Part shown: piece after piece, positions 22,935 to 31,229 of the stretch | How positions within the stretch are numbered: the stretch's first letter is position 1 | Layout of the letters: the number at the start of each line of letters is the position of its first letter | NCBI GenBank assembly: GCA_963575745.1 | Contig: CAUYUJ010015710.1 | Location: forward strand, 2,501 to 66,500 | Length of the DNA stretch: 64,000 bases | DNA from: Prorocentrum cordatum | Taxonomy: Eukaryota > Sar > Dinophyceae > Prorocentrales > Prorocentraceae | Direction of reading: 5' to 3' | Made by a program: the position numbers and the translations under genes | The notes under the pieces: generated by a model | The model's database searches: none | What the model saw: only the letters and a program-made list of their open reading frames with translations | What the model was told of the DNA's origin: nothing

Positions 22935-23105
22935 AAGATGGAAAAAAGGAAAAAGAAAAGGAAAGAGGGAGGAAAGAAAGGGAGGAGAGGAGGAAGGGAA
23001 GGGAGAGGGAGCGAGGCAGGAGGAGGGAAGAGCAAGGGAAGAGAGGAGGAGGGAGGAGGAGGAGAGGAGGGAGGAGAAAGGGAAGGGAGGAGGAGAGAGG
23101 ACTCG
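22935..23105. repeat. Purine tract (GGA/GGGA)
   Basis: Irregular G/A-only sequence; not coding. Confidence 0.9.
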
Positions 23106-23284
23106 GCGGCGGGCTCGGCGGCGACGACGAAGACGACGACCCCGACGAAGACATCCGTATCAGCTCTGGCACAAGCCATCCATAGCTGAATCCATAACCC
23201 TTCTCTCTAGTCGGTGGCATGGCGTCTCCTCGTCAGCCTGGCTTGGCGCCGGCGAGCTTCCGGGCCGCTTGGGTGGAGGGAGCT

Positions 23285-23392
23285 GCCTGGAAGGTGTCGT
23301 CGTCGTCGTCGTCGTTGTCGTCGTCGCCGCCGCCGCCGCTGCCGCCGCCGCCGTCGTCCTTGTCGTCGTCGTCGTCGTCGTCGTCATCAGTT
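23285..23392. repeat. (GTC)n/(GCC)n triplet tract
   Basis: GTCGTC and GCCGCC triplets, the opposite strand of the GAC tract 100 bases downstream, so the two could pair in a long stem spanning the first exon-like part of the CCCH remnant. Confidence 0.9.
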
Positions 23393-23485
23393 CCAGAGCC
23401 TTTGGCCTCACGTGAGCGCGGACGAGGCTCGCGCAGAGTGCGAGCTGGACTACGCACGGGTGCAGCTGGAAAAAGTCCAGAAGGA

Positions 23486-23602
<117 letters not shown>

Positions 23603-23694
23603 GAGCAGCAGCGCGCCAAGCAGGCGCAGGACGAACAGGAGCAGCACGAGAAGCAGCAGCACTACAAAGACAGAAACCCTAAACTCCCAACGCA

Positions 23695-23786
23695 CTACTC
23701 TTGCGTCTGGCCAGACCAATTCTAGCCTCGGGGTGGCCCGCGCGCCACCTCGAGGCTAGAATTGGTCTGGCCAGACGCAAGAGTAG
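23695..23786. repeat. Perfect palindrome, 36-bp arms
   Basis: CTACTCTTGCGTCTGGCC…TTCTAGCCTCG (23695-23730) is exactly mirrored at 23751-23786. The 20-base spacer itself contains GGTGGC/GCCACC, extending the stem. The arms contain the self-complementary word TCTGGCCAGA. The absence of any mismatch indicates recent formation or active homogenisation. It separates the Gln-rich and zinc-finger parts of the CCCH remnant and brings a stop codon (TAG at 23723) into the upstream frame. Confidence 0.95.
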
Positions 23787-24044
23787 CGCGAATTAGAAAA
23801 AAATAACGGCTCACAAGGACTCGCGCTGGAAGACCGACCTCTGCCGCTACTGGGCCAAAGGCTTCTGCAAGCAGGGCGAGCGCTGCAACTACGCGCACGG
23901 CGAGGATATTCGTCGTCGTCGTTGTCGTCGCTGCCGCCGCCGCCCCCCCCGCCGGAAAAGGACGAGCTGCAGAACAACTGGGGGGGCAAGAGCTACTGGG
24001 GCAAGGGCCGCTCCTCGCCCTACTGAGGGACGGGGACAGGGCGG

Positions 24045-24055
24045 CGCCGACGCCG

Positions 24056-24132
<77 letters not shown>

Positions 24133-24135
24133 AGC

Positions 24136-24193
<58 letters not shown>

Positions 24194-24209
24194 GCGGCGG
24201 ACGACGAGA

Positions 24210-24262
<53 letters not shown>

Positions 24263-24496
24263 GCGAAGACGGCGGCGACGACGACGACGCAACGGCGGCG
24301 GCGGCGAAGACGACGCTACGGCGACGACAAGCCTGGGCCCTCGGGGGACGGCGCTGCGGTCGTCCACACTCCGAGGCGGGAGTGTGGACGGCAGCCCCCG
24401 AGGGCGCCAGGAGCAGGCCGACGACGGCGGCGAAGACGGCGGCGAAGACGACGACTACGGCGGCGGCGGCGACGACGACAACGACGAGGGCGGCGA

Positions 24497-24537
<41 letters not shown>

Positions 24538-24562
24538 ACGACGACGACGGCGGCGGCGGCGA

Positions 24563-24630
<68 letters not shown>

Positions 24631-24650
24631 ACGACGAAGACACCGGGAGC
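24045..24650. repeat. (GAC)n/(GGC)n triplet field with central palindrome
   Basis: Six hundred bases of GAC and GGC triplets with an 80-base imperfect palindrome at 24332-24412 in the middle. Frames of several hundred codons on both strands are pure low complexity. Confidence 0.95.
24332..24412. repeat. Imperfect palindrome
   Basis: GTCCACACTCC and GGAGTGTGGAC form an 11-bp inner stem; outside them GCCCTCGGGGG pairs with CCCCCGAGGGC, with a few unpaired bases in the left arm. It sits between triplet tracts, as does the palindrome at 23695. Confidence 0.8.
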
Positions 24651-24654
24651 GACT

Positions 24655-24930
24655 GCTCGCTCGCTGCAGCGACGCTCGCTCGCTCGCTGCAGAGACGCCC
24701 GCTCGCTGCAGAGACGCTCGCTCGCTGCGGCGACACTGGAAAAATTCTCCCCCCTCCTCGCCTTCTCTCGCGACAGAGAGACCGCTGGTGCGACAGAGAC
24801 GCGCGAGAGAGACCGCCGGTGCGACAGAGAGACCGCTGGTGCGACAGAGACGTGCGAGAGAGACCGCCGGTGCGACAGAGAGACCGCCGGCGCTGGGGGC
24901 GAGACCGCCGGTGCGACAGAGAGTGCACCA
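24655..24930. repeat. Two short minisatellites
   Basis: CGCTCGCTGCAGAGACG units (24655-24735) and then CGACAGAGAGACCGCYGGTG units (about 24770-24920). The second shares the word GCCGGTGCGACA with the duplicated leader at 25094, linking it to the cassette's left flank. Confidence 0.85.
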
Positions 24931-25267
24931 AGCGTCCTCTGAAGATAATTGCGCTTCAATACATACTTATACATATTGCAGTATATGTATCATTATCATA
25001 ATCATCATTTGCATTCTTGGCCGCCCTGCTCTCTGATTCCGAATGTCGAAGGCCTTCTGCGTCTTCGGCCGCCGCAGGGAGATGAATATTGCCGGTGCGA
25101 CAAAATATTCCAGAGAATGCGCCAAGGGCATTCTGAAGGTAACTGCGCTTCAATTCATCTATCGTGATAGAGTATGATATGTATTGTTACCATAATCTTG
25201 ATTTATTGTATCATTGTCCATTTTCGTTATGTATTATCATTATTATCATTTGCCTCCTCCTCTCCTT
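24895..25267 (+). repeat. Duplicated leader region of the gene cassette
   Basis: Two diverged direct copies about 190 bp apart. Each has GCCGGTGCGACA, then a GCRCCAAG word, CTCTGAAGATAATTGCGCTT or its variant, and an AT-rich TTATCATTATTATCATTTGC-type stretch. A related AT-rich ATTATCATCATTATCAATAT followed by a CT-rich stretch also precedes the third gene (about 29560-29660). These may be transcription-initiation or trans-splicing leader regions; function is inferred only from position. Confidence 0.55.
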
Positions 25268-25289
25268 CTCCTCGCCTCAGAGGCTCAAG
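25268..25289 (+). other. Possible spliced-leader relic upstream of gene 1
   Basis: The last eight bases are GGCTCAAG at the correct place, preceded by GCC and a substituted centre; about 13 of 22 positions agree with the dinoflagellate leader. Weak alone, but it lies 50 bases before the start codon and parallels the clearer relics upstream of the other two genes. Confidence 0.4.
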
Positions 25290-25310
25290 CACACCCAGCA
25301 AACAAACTGC

Positions 25311-25350
25311 GCTGACTGCTTGTTGGCAAGAAGGTTAGCTGATGGCTAAC
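25311..25350. promoter_or_regulatory. Two hairpins at the start of gene 1
   Basis: GCTGAC-TGCTT-GTTGGC (25311-25327, two G-T pairs) and GTTAGC-TGATG-GCTAAC (25334-25350). Both have a 6-bp stem, C-G closing pair and 5-nt loop. The loop of the second contains the first ATG of the open frame (25342-25344), so either the start is structurally masked or translation begins at the next in-frame ATG (25366). Confidence 0.75.
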
Positions 25351-27537
25351 GTTATATGCGGCGGCATGAAAACATTAGGCGTTGCGTTAGAAATGCCAGG
25401 GAAGACAAATCAAATTCTCGCAGACACAGAAAAGCAACTTGACAATAACAAGCTGCATTTTGTTACGGAGAAACCAATCATCAAGTTCGATGCTCCTGCG
25501 TTGACCGAAGCTGCAGACTTACCTATCTACGCCTTCCCACACACGAACGTTAGTCAGAAAAACAAGCGGGCTGTTGATTGCATTTTCGAATGGAGCGGGA
25601 AGTTTGAAGACGATGCCAAAAAGATTGTGGAGAATTTGGCAAATGATTTCCACGGTAATATTGATTGGAGCAATGAGTGGAACGGCAATTACAATGATCA
25701 TGTGAAAGGGTTGATTGCAAAAGAGATGGACAAAGGGAACTACAAAAACTTACCACATCCATTCGGTCCGTCGGGTTCCTGGCAAGTGGCGTACACAATG
25801 CAACTGGCAATAGTGGCCGCCGGCGAAAAGTGGCACGTCATCAAACACATCATGTTCGACGAACAGCAAAAGCTTGTGAAGGTGCAAGAAGAACTGGCTT
25901 GCGGCTCTCTGCACTGCCATTCGTGGCGGCCTCACAACCCAGTGGCGACTAAGAAAATATTCCAGAAACTATTTGAAGGGCTTGGTGGTTTTCAAGTTCG
26001 CCACGGCAAATGGTCGGGTGATGTTGAAGAGAAGCAAGTTGATTTCAACAAGATCTCAGCTGGTTACGAGTTCATGCGAAAGATGAGACCCTCCTCAAAC
26101 AACGAAGGGCAATTCGCGGAGTGGGTTGACGTGTGGACCAAAAAGCCAGGAAGCCCAATCTTGGATTGGCCAGAAGCAAAGTGCAGATCGTTCTTAGACT
26201 GTTTGGCAAGAGGCGCGTCTACTGCCAGAAAGATTGATTTCAATTTCACAACCTATAAAGATTTGAAGCCGTGGTTCATGGACTTGGTCCTGAAAGATAA
26301 GATTGCAACGCATAAGGAACATGGAATTCTATGGATCGGAATTTCGGAATGCGGTAAAAGTTTGTGTTCACGGACGCACGCCTTCATGGTGTCCAATCAT
26401 TGGATAGAAGAAGAAAAGAGAGACGATGTTCAACCTGCCATAGCGACCGCCAAATTTATTGATATGTTCAGAGGCGAGCGAAACAATGTTTTCAAGCCGT
26501 GTATCTTTGATGACGGGAAGTTCTATCAGCTTGGCGCCGATCTGGTGAAAGCTTTTTTGTATCCCGCAGAGGTAGATGCTCTTCTATGGGCCAGGTGGGG
26601 AGGTTCAGGGTTCGACATGTATTCGTGCCGCCAAGCTGTGAGTCAGCAATACGACAGCAAATTGTCCAAGAGGTTTTTGCGCAAAGATAAGATCACCGAC
26701 AAGGATTGGCAAAAACTTATTATGCCGTCAATAGATAAAGAGGCCGACGAAGAGGACTGGGTTGCATTCAGGCGTCGTTTCCACACCATCGTCGTTACTC
26801 GCGAAGGGATCATCCACCGCAATGCTACCAAAGAGATGGTGGATGTGCCAATCATCCATTGGCCGGTTGGTGAAGAAATGGATATATTCAAACCAGAAGT
26901 GAAAATCCTTATGCAGAAGTGGAAAAATGGACAGTTAAAGGAGGTCCCGCCGAACTACCATGAGGATGTGAAGTGGTCGTTGGAATATTTGAGCAGGGCT
27001 ATGAGAGGTGAGCCGATTCCCCGTTCCAGAACGATCAGGCCTTCATCTGCACGGGGCGCCAGAGGATTGTTCAATGATCCATCAATGGCGCCTCAGTCAT
27101 ACGACCATCCCCTATTGACGGCTGCTGGGTTTAGCTCTTTGGAACGCAGCGCGAATGCAGCCCCGATTGCGTTTTGTGGTACCATCGAGGACATGCAAGA
27201 AAGGCAGCGCATTCTATCAATGAAAGCAGAGCCTCACCACGGAAGCGAGTTTGATCTGACTGCTGATACGCCTGAGACGCCTGAGAGGAAGCGCAGCAGG
27301 GCAGAGGAGCCAGAGATTCCTGGCGCACCCAAAAAAGAGAGGACCACGGCCGAGGCAGATCTAGTCGGCGAAGATGAGAACATGGAGAGAGCGTGGGAGG
27401 AAACTAACAGAGAGGAAGTGGCCCGCGCTGTTCATGAGTCTCGCGTCAACGCGGGAATGTCAGCGGGATCTCGCCCAAGCAACAACGATTTGGATGAGGA
27501 GGACGTGTTTGGTCACCAACGTGAGGGTATGTACTGA
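25342..27537 (+). CDS. P-loop protein, SF3 helicase/Rep-like (uncertain)
   Basis: A 731-aa uninterrupted frame with normal protein complexity. It contains a perfect Walker A motif, GISECGKS at residues 333-340, preceded by HGILWI. About 50 residues later comes KPCIFDDGKF with Asp390-Asp391 as Walker B. This spacing is typical of superfamily 3 helicases of replication-initiator proteins. A TIVVTREG strand at 482-489 sits where motif C and an arginine finger might be, but lacks the usual Asn. In the N-terminal half, LHCHSW (190-195) offers a His-x-His pair and GYEFMRKM (241-248) a Tyr, loosely like an HUH nuclease; this is speculative. The C-terminal 150 residues are charged and likely disordered. 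The start may be 25366. No intron is seen, and GC content is lower than in the flanks. It could alternatively be an unrelated P-loop ATPase. Confidence 0.7.
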   Translation: MANVICGGMKTLGVALEMPGKTNQILADTEKQLDNNKLHFVTEKPIIKFDAPALTEAADLPIYAFPHTNVSQKNKRAVDCIFEWSGKFEDDAKKIVENLANDFHGNIDWSNEWNGNYNDHVKGLIAKEMDKGNYKNLPHPFGPSGSWQVAYTMQLAIVAAGEKWHVIKHIMFDEQQKLVKVQEELACGSLHCHSWRPHNPVATKKIFQKLFEGLGGFQVRHGKWSGDVEEKQVDFNKISAGYEFMRKMRPSSNNEGQFAEWVDVWTKKPGSPILDWPEAKCRSFLDCLARGASTARKIDFNFTTYKDLKPWFMDLVLKDKIATHKEHGILWIGISECGKSLCSRTHAFMVSNHWIEEEKRDDVQPAIATAKFIDMFRGERNNVFKPCIFDDGKFYQLGADLVKAFLYPAEVDALLWARWGGSGFDMYSCRQAVSQQYDSKLSKRFLRKDKITDKDWQKLIMPSIDKEADEEDWVAFRRRFHTIVVTREGIIHRNATKEMVDVPIIHWPVGEEMDIFKPEVKILMQKWKNGQLKEVPPNYHEDVKWSLEYLSRAMRGEPIPRSRTIRPSSARGARGLFNDPSMAPQSYDHPLLTAAGFSSLERSANAAPIAFCGTIEDMQERQRILSMKAEPHHGSEFDLTADTPETPERKRSRAEEPEIPGAPKKERTTAEADLVGEDENMERAWEETNREEVARAVHESRVNAGMSAGSRPSNNDLDEEDVFGHQREGMY

Positions 27538-27969
27538 TAGAGGTTCGCGCAACTCTGCGACTGAATCTGAAGGCAGCTGCTTGCTGTCAATTTGCACCTT
27601 TCGCTTTTTAACTTCGTACATTTTGGTAGTTGAGATTTCAACTGCTGGTCGATTGCATATACAAACGCTGCTTCTAGCAGCGAAACTTATGCCGATCGTT
27701 TGTATAACGCCGCTGCTAGCGGCGAAGCCCACGCGCGTGCTTGCATACTGTCGCTGCTAGCGATGTAGGAGAAACTCGATTTAATGTTGCGTTTGAGAAA
27801 AAAGAACTAATGCCTTGCAGATGCACTTAATCATGCGTGCGCTTTCATATCGTTGCGATGGCAATATTGATTGTTGTCGCGGCAGTAGCCATCGGCTCAA
27901 AACATCTTGGCTGTTTGCCAACCGGAAACAAGTCGGCTTCTAGCCGACCCCAGAGAAGTCAGCTCTGCA
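27538..27969. promoter_or_regulatory. Hairpin-rich spacer between genes 1 and 2
   Basis: It holds six hairpins of the cassette family: GGCAGC-TGCTT-GCTGTC (27572-27588), CGCTGC-TTCTA-GCAGCG (27666-27682), CGCCGC-TGCTA-GCGGCG (27708-27724), TCGC-TGCTA-GCGA (27751-27763), TTGGC-TGTTT-GCCAA (27907-27921) and GTCGGC-TTCTA-GCCGAC (27932-27948). Stems differ while loop and closing pair are kept. Several show covarying stem pairs, suggesting selection on structure. They lie after the stop of gene 1 and before the ATG of gene 2. Confidence 0.8.
27885..27900 (+). other. Possible spliced-leader relic upstream of gene 2
   Basis: GTAGCCATCGGCTCAA aligns with the dinoflagellate leader core and end if two T are missing and one T is C. 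It is 70 bases before the ATG at 27970. Confidence 0.55.
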
Positions 27970-29328
27970 ATGGTAGAAGAAATTATTCCGATAATTTGGC
28001 CGGATATAGATTCGTGCAAAGAATGCGGCTCTGATTTAGAGAAGAAGCAAGGGCACTGCTGGACGCATGATGCTACTGTTTGGAACGGAGCTGAGTGGAG
28101 CACGGTGCGCCACTCAACGAAGCTTTGCACGAACAGATCTTGTGGGTTACGTTACAAACTAAACTACATTGCGCGTTCTGGTTCAAAGGAAAACATTATG
28201 ACGAAAACTGATAACAACCCAATTCTTCTAGTGCACGCACAACTTGGCTTCACATATAATTACCTTGTGCAGATGTGGCATCGAATGTGTCGCGCAGGTG
28301 TATCGGCGGGTGCCGAGGCGGCAGTGATATCGTTGTCGTATCCTGACATCAGCATCGGGAATTCCAGTAAAGCAGTTCAATCTGTAAAGAATAATTACCA
28401 ACTAAGCGGTGCCATTTGGCAAGCTATATTTTGTTTCTTGCGCTTGCAAGAGGGCGTCTTTGACTTTGATGTCAACGACCCAGTGCCAGATGGCGACGAA
28501 GTTTTCGACGTGGACAACAAAGGCCTGCACGTGATTTTCAATGCTGCCCGGGACGATCCGTTATACGAGCAACCGCGCGGTAAACTTGACGTTGTCACCG
28601 ACGGCAATTTCCAATGCAATCGGAAACTGGCGGAGACAGAGAAGAAGTATGCAAAGAAAAATCTTCCTGGACGCCCCAACTCCAAGAGATTGGAAAGAGC
28701 CATCAAGAAGATGCATGCCACTGCTAAAGCAAAGGCGAAATCAAAGTCGAGGTGCAGAGCAGTGACGCAGATTGAAAACATCAAGATTGCGCGCACTCAA
28801 ACTGGCGGGCTCTACGCAACCGTGAACATGAAGAACCGCAAGGGAGGTGGCAACGAAATTCTTCATTTGGGTGAGATGTTGAACGGTGAGAACACAGCAT
28901 ACAAAAAAGAATGTTTAGTTGATATGAAGAAAACCAAGATGATTGTTGGCAAGTACGCGTGCGATTGTGGTTGCGTAGTCGCTAAGCATTTCGAAGGATC
29001 GCTATGCGATAAATGTTATCTGGATGGGTATCACAGCAAGAAGCACAAGTGCAAAACACCAGCCATTGTTCATAAAAAGACATTGAACTCTCAGGCGGCG
29101 GAACAGTTGTGGTCGCGTTTGGACAAATTGGCTTGGCTGTCAAAGATGAAGCGCGCTCGCTACCGATGCTTCTTGTACCATTACTGTTTATGGCGCAACA
29201 AGTTCACAGCGGGGAATTCCAGGAAGGACTACCCAGGCACATGCATGTCACTCAGAAAAGTGAAGAAGCGCACGCCGAAGCAGAAGCGCACGCCGAAGCA
29301 GAAGCGCACGCCGAAACGCAAGCGATGA
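27970..29328 (+). CDS. KDZ-like DDE transposase family protein
   Basis: 452 aa from the ATG at 27970. The frame extends upstream through two hairpins without an ATG, so the earlier non-ATG start is rejected. The N-terminus has a zinc-ribbon-like cluster, SCKECG at 15-20 and LCTNRSCG at 52-59, like the cysteine clusters fused to KDZ (Kyakuja-Dileera-Zisupton) transposases. VVTDGNFQ (208-215) matches the DGNF block holding their first catalytic Asp (Asp211). A second Cys/His cluster, CDCGC…CDKCYLDGYHSKKHKC, covers 331-361. LNSQAAEQLWSRL (372-384) followed by basic, aromatic sequence ending in WRN (408-410) matches the usual C-terminal block with an acidic residue (Glu378). The middle Asp is not identified with certainty. 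A basic tail repeats RTPKQK. It would act on DNA in the nucleus. Family assignment is by motif memory. Confidence 0.6.
   Translation: MVEEIIPIIWPDIDSCKECGSDLEKKQGHCWTHDATVWNGAEWSTVRHSTKLCTNRSCGLRYKLNYIARSGSKENIMTKTDNNPILLVHAQLGFTYNYLVQMWHRMCRAGVSAGAEAAVISLSYPDISIGNSSKAVQSVKNNYQLSGAIWQAIFCFLRLQEGVFDFDVNDPVPDGDEVFDVDNKGLHVIFNAARDDPLYEQPRGKLDVVTDGNFQCNRKLAETEKKYAKKNLPGRPNSKRLERAIKKMHATAKAKAKSKSRCRAVTQIENIKIARTQTGGLYATVNMKNRKGGGNEILHLGEMLNGENTAYKKECLVDMKKTKMIVGKYACDCGCVVAKHFEGSLCDKCYLDGYHSKKHKCKTPAIVHKKTLNSQAAEQLWSRLDKLAWLSKMKRARYRCFLYHYCLWRNKFTAGNSRKDYPGTCMSLRKVKKRTPKQKRTPKQKRTPKRKR
29264..29323 (+). repeat. 18-bp repeat in gene 2 C-terminus
   Basis: Three tandem units of AAGCGCACGCCGAAGCAG (last one altered) encode the basic tail RTPKQK x3. 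Likely expanded by slippage; may serve as a nuclear-localisation or DNA-binding tail. Confidence 0.9.
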
Positions 29329-29770
29329 AGCCTCTCTCGTTCACTGGAAACGAGTTGAAACACATCAACAATTAGGCCCTTTCTTTAAGAGGACTGCTTG
29401 TTCTCACAAGGAAGCTGTTCGCTTTCACTTCAGGCGTCGCGCGCGAAAGAAGACTGATCGTCTTCATAATGACAGGGGCGCAGCCTACAACAGTTTCGCT
29501 GTTCAAGTTGCGCCGCAAAAAAATCATTCATTCTAATCAATACCATCATTCATACACATTATCATCGCTACACAGATTATCACCATTTCCAATGTCATAT
29601 TTATCAATATCAGGGTTATCATCATTATCAATATATCGCCTGCTCTCCTTCCTGCGCCGTGCCTGGGTCGTGGATCAGCCTCTGCTCTTGTATTCCGGTT
29701 GCGACTCCAACTGATCCGTAGAACCTGCGGCTCAAGGTTTTCGTTGTTCGACACATCCGCATTCCGGCGA
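29329..29770. promoter_or_regulatory. Hairpin-rich spacer between genes 2 and 3
   Basis: It contains GAGGAC-TGCTT-GTTCTC (29389-29405), GGAAGC-TGTTC-GCTTTC (29410-29426), GAAGAC-TGATC-GTCTTC (29449-29465) and AACAG-TTTCG-CTGTT (29489-29503, the one member closed by G-C). These are followed by an AT-rich TTATCATCATTATCAATAT stretch (about 29560-29640), a CT-rich stretch and the spliced-leader relic. The order matches the region upstream of gene 1. Confidence 0.75.
29715..29736 (+). other. Relict dinoflagellate spliced leader upstream of gene 3
   Basis: Exactly 22 bases. The first seven, TCCGTAG, and last eight, GGCTCAAG, are identical to the leader; the central seven read AACCTGC. It is followed by GT and lies 35 bases before the ATG at 29771. 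This is the strongest taxonomic signal in the window. Confidence 0.8.
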
Positions 29771-31222
29771 ATGGACGAACGGCAGCGTATAATCCGCAGT
29801 GCGGGCCCCCAGCCCGAAGTCATTTCCAGGCGCCGAAGCTGGGGTGATTTCGGCGACAAGTTATGGAAAGACTTGAAGGCAACGCACAATTTAAAGGTTT
29901 CGAAAAAAATGCACGAAGCCAAAAAGAAAGGAGGTGGAGTAATTGGGATTTGGAAAAGTTTGTTCCCAGAGGCTGCACTCGCTCTCGAATCTGGACCCTT
30001 TGCCAAGACAAATAATCAATATTCAAACGGTGGTTCTTCTTCAGCGCATCCTCAACCAGTTGTGTACGTTCCTATGCATTATCCATATGCTGGCAATTAT
30101 TATGGGTGTCAATACGCTGGGAATTTTTATAGTGGTTATCAGACAACGCATGAAGTTGGCGGACAGAGAGCAACTATTAAGGACAGCTCGTCATCATCTT
30201 CTTCTACAGAGGACGAGTGCGAGGGACAATGTTTCGGCGACCTCAAGACCAGCTCCAATGGCAAGCCCTTGGACATATCAACCGATGCAGAAGCCACGAG
30301 GACAGCGAAGCCTAAATCTTTACCGTTAACTAGCAAGAAGAGGCCGTGGGTGGACGAGGAAGACGATGATCTCAGTGTCAGGGTTTACCCAAAATCGATA
30401 ATTCCACCTCCTCAGCCGACAAAGGGTTTCGCTTCGGACACTTGTGACATTAGTGCCAGGGTTTACCCAAAATCGATAATTCCACCTCCTCAGCCGACAA
30501 AGGGTTTCGCTTCGGACACTTATGACATTAAAGATATATGGATAATTGCTGGAGACGACGCATTGGATGGCAATTTCAATGATACTGTAGTGCGCACAAG
30601 CAAGGAGAAGGGATGGAAACAATTATCTGTTCGGCTTCCAATTGACAATATGGTTTTGCATACGTCAAATGCTATTTCTTATTTGATACACGCATTGGAT
30701 GGTGGATTGCTGGCCGCCGCAGCGAAGAACAAGTTGAACGCCAATACTGCAAAAGATATCAACTTGCATTGCATCGTTAGTGAGACATCTATGCATAAGT
30801 GGCCTACATACAAATATGCAGATGCCCATATTGGCCGCGTGGATAACATAAATTCGGTTATGCGGGCTTTCACTGTTGATGGCCGGTCAACTGCTCAGAT
30901 TGGTGGGACGCCTTCTAAGCTATTCAGGAATGAGTTCAAATCTTGTACTATTCTGGGTTCGAAGGGTCTTTTCGGCCGCATAGATATTCCAACTTACAAG
31001 AGCAGACGTTGCTATATGAAACGCGCAGCGCTCACAGATTCAAGTCTTGTTGAAGAGCTGTGGTACGCTCAGAGGTGGAAGGGTGAATGGGCGGCGAATG
31101 GAATTCTTCTTGATGAGGTGCAATGCGTGGTAAGTTCAATGCTGGACAATATTACGGCTGTCTCTGAAGTACCTCAAAGCACTTTGGTTGTTCTCCTCAC
31201 TCCAGACGGGGACCGGCTATGA
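29771..31222 (+). CDS. Orphan protein with 26-aa tandem duplication
   Basis: 483 aa from ATG 29771; the frame opens earlier but without ATG and across the leader relic. Not recognised. The N-terminal 75 residues are basic (RRRSWGDFGDKLWKDLK). A Tyr/Gly/Pro-rich part follows (about 95-125), then a Ser run with acidic residues (139-150). Two copies of a 26-residue unit beginning VRVYPKSIIPPPQPTKGF span 203-254. The C-terminal half (255-483) looks globular, with IWIIAGDDALDGNF, hydrophobic strands and a WPTYKYADAHIG segment. No catalytic motif is identifiable. It shares orientation, base composition and flanking hairpins with genes 1 and 2, suggesting an accessory role in the same element. Confidence 0.65.
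   Translation: MDERQRIIRSAGPQPEVISRRRSWGDFGDKLWKDLKATHNLKVSKKMHEAKKKGGGVIGIWKSLFPEAALALESGPFAKTNNQYSNGGSSSAHPQPVVYVPMHYPYAGNYYGCQYAGNFYSGYQTTHEVGGQRATIKDSSSSSSSTEDECEGQCFGDLKTSSNGKPLDISTDAEATRTAKPKSLPLTSKKRPWVDEEDDDLSVRVYPKSIIPPPQPTKGFASDTCDISARVYPKSIIPPPQPTKGFASDTYDIKDIWIIAGDDALDGNFNDTVVRTSKEKGWKQLSVRLPIDNMVLHTSNAISYLIHALDGGLLAAAAKNKLNANTAKDINLHCIVSETSMHKWPTYKYADAHIGRVDNINSVMRAFTVDGRSTAQIGGTPSKLFRNEFKSCTILGSKGLFGRIDIPTYKSRRCYMKRAALTDSSLVEELWYAQRWKGEWAANGILLDEVQCVVSSMLDNITAVSEVPQSTLVVLLTPDGDRL
30377..30532 (+). repeat. 78-bp in-frame tandem duplication in gene 3
   Basis: Two near-identical 78-bp units, GGGTTTACCCAAAATCGATA starting at 30381 and 30459. Few differences at the DNA level, so the duplication is recent compared with the rest of the window's repeats, and its preserved frame argues that the gene is or was recently functional. 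Confidence 0.95.
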
Positions 31223-31229
31223 GTCTCAA

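Noticed and set aside
27907-27969. Upstream extension of gene 2 from a non-ATG start
   Set aside because: It runs through two hairpins and lacks an ATG; the ATG at 27970 fits the spacer pattern of the other genes.
29699-29770. Upstream extension of gene 3 from a non-ATG start
   Set aside because: It includes the spliced-leader relic, which is untranslated by nature; the ATG at 29771 follows it.
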